Source: Archegozetes longisetosus (Eukaryota; Arthropoda; Arachnida; Sarcoptiformes; Trhypochthoniidae). From it: DNA of 64,000 bases. The stretch is from contig JAEMBT020000002.1 in NCBI GenBank assembly GCA_018873245.2, forward strand, positions 2,642,001-2,706,000, in the 5' to 3' direction. Under the pieces are notes generated by a model. The model searched no databases and had not been told where the DNA came from. It was given only the letters and a program-made list of their open reading frames with translations. Numbering within the stretch: position 1 is the stretch's first letter; each line of letters starts with the position of its first letter. Shown here in pieces: positions 59,201 through 64,000 of this stretch. Position numbers and translations under genes: made by a program.

Positions 59201-62200
59201 GATGGATATAACTTCAAGTCTATTTCGCAACTATAAATTATATGAAAATTTCAACAAAATATGGTAATTCTCAAGTTTTTTAACAGAAAGAAGTAGGAAA
59301 TATTACGTTAATGAGTGGGCGGGGCTTATGTAGAGCGAAAAAATTGACACATTTCCCTAAAGTACTGAAGTTTATCAGCTAACAGATTTTTGGGACTTTT
59401 TGCTTAAAATCTTATGAAGGATTTATGTAAAATTGTAAACGATTAATAACACATTACAAGACACTTTGATCGCACCCTTCTTAGAGCTCCGCCCACTTTC
59501 AACTTATATTTTCCTCTTAGATTGTTAACTTCATTATCAATTTTAATTAAGTTCAGATAATGTACTATTTATCATAATTAAAAATAGTTGCAATCACGTA
59601 TACAATTCTAGAAAATAATTACTTTTTATGTACTCGAAAAGTAAAATTGAAAGCAATAGATCTTATGAAGTCACAAAACTTTTAATAACTTTTTTATCTC
59701 TTGATAAATTGCAATACTTGGTGATTGAGTAGTTTTTACTTATTTCTTACCGAAAAATTTAGTGTTTAAAGTTGTTATATTTGATAAACATATAAAAATT
59801 ATAATTATTCAATGCCTAATTAGATGTTTTAATTGTATATGAATTAACTTTTTCAATGCTTAGCATATAGCCAATAGTAATTATATCTAATTTTCCATAA
59901 TATACTGATAAAAGATCCAATAATTTTATAAATGAAGGTTTATTTTCTGCGAAAACCGAACAAAACATCCATCTCATACTCTCTAGCAGAATGTCTAAAA
60001 AATAAATAAAATGGTAGTTTATTTCCCCATCGATTAGACTTTTTTGTTGGTTTTCTGGTGAAATATGTAATTTGAAGGAAGTCTTTATTTATAATTTTGA
60101 ATGCTTTGCAAAAGTAAAAAAAGGTCAATACCTTGAGAGCAATACTCAAACTGTTAATAGTATAAAAATAAAAGCATTATATCACGTAAAAAGCAAATTA
60201 TTGATTATCTTATAGTATAAGTTATGCTATTAATGACATAATTCAAGGTAAATAAAATGCTAGCCTTTCTGATATCCAACAATTACAGACGCTTTTGTTT
60301 CACAAAAGATTGTAATCTCATTTTCACCCAATTCTCATTCGTAATTGCAGTTATTATTTATAATCCCTTCTCAAATCTTCAGAGTTCAATGTTTAACAGG
60401 ATTTTGAGGTTTTGATTTCTGAGATCTTCAATCTTTACTAGCAATTGAGAACAAGTTAAGGAGGAATAAATAAATATTTTTCGTTTCCACATTCATCAAA
60501 GTATTGAATGGGTGAACATAGATTTTATAGAACCTCTCTCAGAGTTGCCACTTAACCTCTAAAGAATATTCTCCTTATTCTAACTAAAATTTCTAAATTT
60601 GCAAAAACAATTACTCAATTTTTCTTGAGTAATTCATTATCGAAAAAGTTTAACGAAATCTTATTTTATTTGAATTTTAAAGGAAGAATTGATGGCAATT
60701 CCATCTCTAAATTGTGATAATACAACGAAAGACAAAGAAGACGTACCAATATGTAGAATATGTCACTGCAGTGATGACAGCGAACTGATAACAGTGATCA
60801 ATGCTTCAAATACGGGCGACTGCACATCACCAGAAGCATCAATGTGTCCATCGACTACTTTGATAACTCCATGCTTTTGTTCCGGATCTCTAAGATATGT
60901 CCACCACTACTGCCTTCAGCAATGGATTCGCTCGTCGAATCATAGATATTGCGAATTATGTAAATTTCACTTTAAATTAACCGTTAAAAGTAAACCATTG
61001 CATAAAGTGAGTTATTATTTGGCTTTAGGTCGACCAACCCAAAAGTTGTTGTAAATAACATTTATATTTGAGATTAGATAGCATCAGACAGTATTGAATA
61101 AGCGCTACTGCTCTCTCACTTGACTGCATCAATTATTGTCATTTCAAACAATTTTCAACAATGTCAGGGTGGAAAGCGAACTAAAGCCTTTTAGTATTTG
61201 TTTAAGAATTGCTCAATTAATCTGTTTTCATTAATAGTGGGAGTCATTAGACATGACTGGAAGCGAACGCCGAAAGTTGGTCTGCAATTTGGTCTTCAAT
61301 ATGATATCGATGTTTTGTGTTTTTTGGTCAATATATGTTCTGATCGAAAGGGCCACTATTGAAGCTCGTTATGGAATGCTTGACTGGCCCTTTTGGACTA
61401 AAATGCTGGTCAGTTATCACTTTTATTATGATTTAACTATTTATTGAATATTCCGTGAGTTTGTTCGGAAGAAGGAAACAGCTTTTATTCTACTCAAATG
61501 CACGCAATCACATACTAGTCAGGCATTTGATAAACCGAAAGTCAATTATCTAATTACTAGTTTATCTCTACCGGTAGTCAATTGCTTAGGAAGAATATGC
61601 TCAATATTATTAAAGTAGAAAATGATTAGCATTTGATTTTATGAAAGATCAGGTTAGGTTAGATTAGATTAGGTCATCTATCAAACTTTCTATCAACCAA
61701 ATTATTCAAAATTCAATTCCTACTCACTGATTATATTCAGTCTGTAAAGTTTTATCTAGTCCATTATAATATTCAAACTTTTGATTGTGTGAACAATTTT
61801 CAGATACAACAGAAAAAAATTGATTAATTATTAGTCTTTTGCCTTAACGATTAAATCATCAAAACTTGCATTGAATGAAAACATTAATAAATCAATACAA
61901 CAATAGCTAAGATTTAGGGCATATAATAAAAAAAAGCATATCCCATATGAAAAGAAACTCGCGGAACAATCAATAATAACTTAATCAGCATATAAGTTGA
62001 CGAAAGTTTTCAAAAAATGAATTGTAATTCTAATCAAACCGATAGGTCGTAACGATAGGCTTCCTCGGAGGAACGATATTCTTGTTCGTACAGCTAAGAC
62101 TTTATATATCAATCTTAATGAGATGGAGACAATTCAACCGCATTATTATCATCGAAAACGCCCCAACTAAAGATCAGATGAGACAGCAATCTGTCACTAT

Positions 62201-62234
62201 TTCTACTATAAGTAACGGACAGCTACAGAAATAG
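50045..62234 (+). CDS. MARCHF8: MARCH1/8-type membrane RING-CH E3 ubiquitin ligase (four exons)
   Basis: Exons 50045-50236, 60683-61006, 61238-61408 and 62046-62234 all join in phase 0 through GT-AG introns, giving 291 aa. The N-terminus (1-64) is Asn/Ser-rich with a six-Gln run. The RING-CH zinc finger has C88, C91, C128, C130, H138, C141, C154 and C157 (C4HC3). Conserved [12 protein letters not shown] and YCELCKFHF are diagnostic of the MARCH1/8 branch. [12 protein letters not shown], a first membrane span (about 183-205), the LDWPFWTK loop and a second span (about 232-252) follow, then a cytosolic tail with [11 protein letters not shown]. Such enzymes ubiquitinate membrane proteins and send them to lysosomes. 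Unusual is the 36-residue gap between C91 and C128, about 22 longer than in human MARCH8. An in-frame TGA just before the first ATG fixes the start. Confidence 0.93.
53503..53529. repeat. (ATA)9 microsatellite
   Basis: Nearly perfect ATA/TAA trinucleotide run in the MARCH intron. Confidence 0.9.
59315..59496. repeat. GC-rich inverted 12-mers, possible MITE ends
   Basis: GTGGGCGGGGCT at 59315-59326 and, on the opposite strand, GTGGGCGGAGCT at 59485-59496, matching at 11 of 12. They stand out in DNA this AT-rich. No target duplication is clear, so the transposon interpretation is weak. Confidence 0.4.
60683..61006 (+). CDS. MARCHF8: MARCH exon 2 (RING-CH domain)
   Basis: 108 codons starting [10 protein letters not shown] after the acceptor TTTTAAAG and ending KPLHK before GTGAGT. 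It holds all eight zinc ligands. Confidence 0.93.
61238..61408 (+). CDS. MARCHF8: MARCH exon 3 (first membrane span)
   Basis: 57 codons from [14 protein letters not shown] to WPFWTKML. The hydrophobic stretch [20 protein letters not shown] is the first transmembrane segment. The donor is GTCAGT. Confidence 0.93.
61651..61672. repeat. Degenerate TTAGG-like run in MARCH intron 3
   Basis: GGTTAGGTTAGATTAGATTAGG, four imperfect TTAG(G/A) units resembling the arthropod telomere repeat. Probably incidental. Confidence 0.5.
62046..62234 (+). CDS. MARCHF8: MARCH exon 4 (second membrane span and tail)
   Basis: 62 codons plus [23 protein letters not shown] is the second span, then [18 protein letters not shown] and a polar tail. 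Recognised because it follows the family pattern after FWTK and keeps phase 0. Confidence 0.9.
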   Translation, partial: VVTIGFLGGTIFLFVQLRLYISILMRWRQFNRIIIIENAPTKDQMRQQSVTISTISNGQLQK

Positions 62235-63776
62235 TTTTCCCAAATTTTTCTCCTATATCTTCGAACTTCTAGTCAATTAATTTTGACATTTTAGCGAAAT
62301 AAATAAATATTACTCACTACTTATTGGGTATTATTACGATTTGATTTTTTTTAGAGTAAAAAATTTGTTTCACTTGGAAAAAAGTGCGAATTAGTTCAAC
62401 ATTTATAACAAACTTGTCCGCAAATTTATTCACCTAAGAAAAGGACTGAAAAGCAATTTTTCGATCAATTTTTTAGAATTATTTCAAAATTGTTCAATTA
62501 ATGGCAAAATTATGGGAATCTCTTGAGTGAGAAATTCATTTTTTCTATAAATTATTGCAATATTTATTTGAATAGCAATTAAGTTTTAATTTAAATTATT
62601 TAAGATGTTGTCGTTTACATTTAATTGTCGTTTTAGCCTATGATTCCATTTGAAAAACTTGACGCTATTTAACAAAAATGATTGTCAAAATTACTCATAT
62701 TTTTATTATTTGTGGCATTACTATCAAAAAACTTTATATATTTAGCTAATTTATTCATAATACGGGATTTTAATAATTTTAAATCAATTGTTTTCAAGAA
62801 TCAATTTTTATTATCAGACGTATTTTCGATTCAAATTATTTAAAGCATAAAAAACTTTAGTCTCTTTCGAAATAAAGTTCAATGAAAATACTTTTGAATT
62901 TATGAATAATTATTTGTTTATTTAAGCTCAGAATTTGATTATCGGATGTTCTCACGACTCGACAATTTTAAAGTTTTATATGTCTATAAACACTGATGGC
63001 TATTTTAACACACTAAATAGAGTAAAAAATTGAGTCAATACTGAATGACAAACAAGTAAATCAATACCTGAAATATCGATTTCTGGTTTACATTTAGATA
63101 TTCGATCGATTCAATTATTTATTCAATGTTCATAAATATCTCTCAAACGGTATGGAACTTAAAGTAGGAATTTTGCATCAACTTGGAGTATAACTTGGTG
63201 TAAATATGAGTAAAAGCTTAAACTTTTGAAGCTACAAAAGGTCTTATGCACTGATTATGATCTAATTTTTATAGGCGAGTTCTATCCAACATTTTAGAAA
63301 CGATGCCAACTACAAATTACTATTTAAATCATCGATTCAAATATGGCTATATGTATAGATAATTAAGTTTAAATTCTAGTTCTCTTAAATAAGCTCTCAC
63401 TCATGCGAACATTTTTCTATAAAACTTCATTAAGATATCGAAATAAATTTTAAAATGATTACTAAGATTTAGCAAAAAGAAAAATTTAGCCATTATTACA
63501 ATTTTAGAACTTATAGAATTTTAACTTAATTTGTGTTCATAAGAGCAATACTCTTAAGGTAAAGATTAGTTCAAAAACATCGATAATAGAAAGAATAAGA
63601 GGCAGTGATTTAGTTCAACGTTAATTACATAAATAGTAGCGAAAATCAATACTAACAGTTCTCATGGAATGTTTTTGGTCATTATTTTAATAGAAAAATT
63701 GAAAAATTTTTGGTAACCAAATAGTCCTAAGCTCACTGTTAATAATCAAACTAAAATTAAATTAAGTGACAATGAC
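62235..63776. other. Convergent 3' intergenic region, MARCH and HGSNAT
   Basis: 1.5 kb of AT-rich DNA between two stop codons on opposite strands. It holds the 3' UTRs. No other gene is seen. Confidence 0.55.
62298..62303 (+). terminator. Possible MARCH polyadenylation signal AATAAA
   Basis: AATAAA 64 bp after the MARCH stop codon. Such hexamers are common in AT-rich DNA, but the position is suitable. Confidence 0.45.
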
Positions 63777-64000
63777 TTAGACCGTAAAGAAAAATCCATT
63801 TTGAGCCAAAACAATACTAACGATAAACCAAATGGTGACTCCGACTAGATTTCTAGCCAGTAACCCGACATGTGATGTTTCGTCAACATTGAAAGTCCAC
63901 GGAATCATACCCGCACAGATATCGTGCCCGATGTATAACAATATAGAGTTCATTCCCGGGTAATGGAATGGTTGTCCGTTTGGCCAAACGCGTATTACAT
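63777..64000 (-). CDS. HGSNAT: HGSNAT, heparan-alpha-glucosaminide N-acetyltransferase, C-terminal exon (partial)
   Basis: The last 73 codons and stop are visible; the rest lies beyond the right edge. FHYPGMNSILLYIGHDI matches the strongly conserved near-C-terminal motif of HGSNAT (YPGMNSIL-Y-GH). After a variable lumenal loop, the final membrane segment NLVGVTIWFIVSIVLAQNG follows, and the protein ends FFFTV. The enzyme transfers acetyl groups from cytosolic acetyl-CoA across the lysosomal membrane to terminal glucosamine of heparan sulfate. It is a multi-pass lysosomal membrane protein. The frame is open to the window edge, so no upstream splice site can be placed. It is convergent with the MARCH gene. 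Confidence 0.88.
   Translation of the reverse strand, partial: VIRVWPNGQPFHYPGMNSILLYIGHDICAGMIPWTFNVDETSHVGLLARNLVGVTIWFIVSIVLAQNGFFFTV

Larger units (their letters stand above)
50237..60682 (+). other. MARCHF8: MARCH intron 1, 10.4 kb
   Basis: AT-rich intron between the N-terminal exon and the RING-CH exon. It includes an ATA microsatellite at about 53503-53529 and an inverted pair of GTGGGCGG(G/A)GCT at 59315-59326 and 59485-59496. I see no other gene in it. Confidence 0.65.

Overview
The window is eukaryotic nuclear DNA from an arthropod, most likely an acariform mite. It is very AT-rich, has GT-AG spliced genes with long introns, and is full of small DNA transposons. The mite assignment is inference. 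It rests on a signal-peptide-less, membrane-anchor-less GT1 glycosyltransferase of the bacterial MGT-like type, a type known in spider mites and their relatives, where it is thought to derive from bacteria.

Layout. Positions 1-15.9 kb hold no gene I can support, but carry several DNA-transposon remnants: a hAT-type MITE with a perfect 8-bp target duplication (4816-5080), a deleted mariner with perfect ends (7685-8072), and a hAT-like element of about 1.9 kb (9344-11259) with a 1.25-kb palindrome nested inside it. At 15953-16288 is a gene for a small secreted eight-cysteine protein (+). It is convergent with a two-exon UDP-glycosyltransferase gene (-, 16601-19418), whose only intron is mostly a 0.9-kb hAT-like element. 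Upstream of it are a broken mariner (19655-20502) and an 869-bp palindrome with a tRNA-like, Pol III-type unit in each arm (20519-21387).

From 24659 to 47484 (-) runs the complete calcineurin A (PP2B catalytic subunit) gene. I reconstructed it as nine coding exons (494 aa) with every splice phase consistent, including an 18-codon first exon lying 16.2 kb upstream of exon 2. The large first intron carries a (CACACT)-type satellite of about 415 bp and two CT microsatellites. Head-to-head with it, 2.56 kb away, begins a MARCH1/8-type membrane RING-CH ubiquitin ligase (+, 50045-62234), reconstructed as four exons (291 aa) with a 10.4-kb first intron. At the right edge the last coding exon of HGSNAT (heparan-alpha-glucosaminide N-acetyltransferase) enters on the minus strand (63777-64000).

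The genes do not form one pathway. Calcineurin is a Ca2+/calmodulin phosphatase. The MARCH protein would ubiquitinate membrane cargo and HGSNAT is lysosomal. The UGT would conjugate small lipophilic compounds and the Cys-rich protein is secreted. The strongest unusual material is the density and structure of the transposon relics, the tRNA-like palindrome, and the enlarged RING-CH loop of the MARCH protein. I found no clear evidence of a wholly new system.
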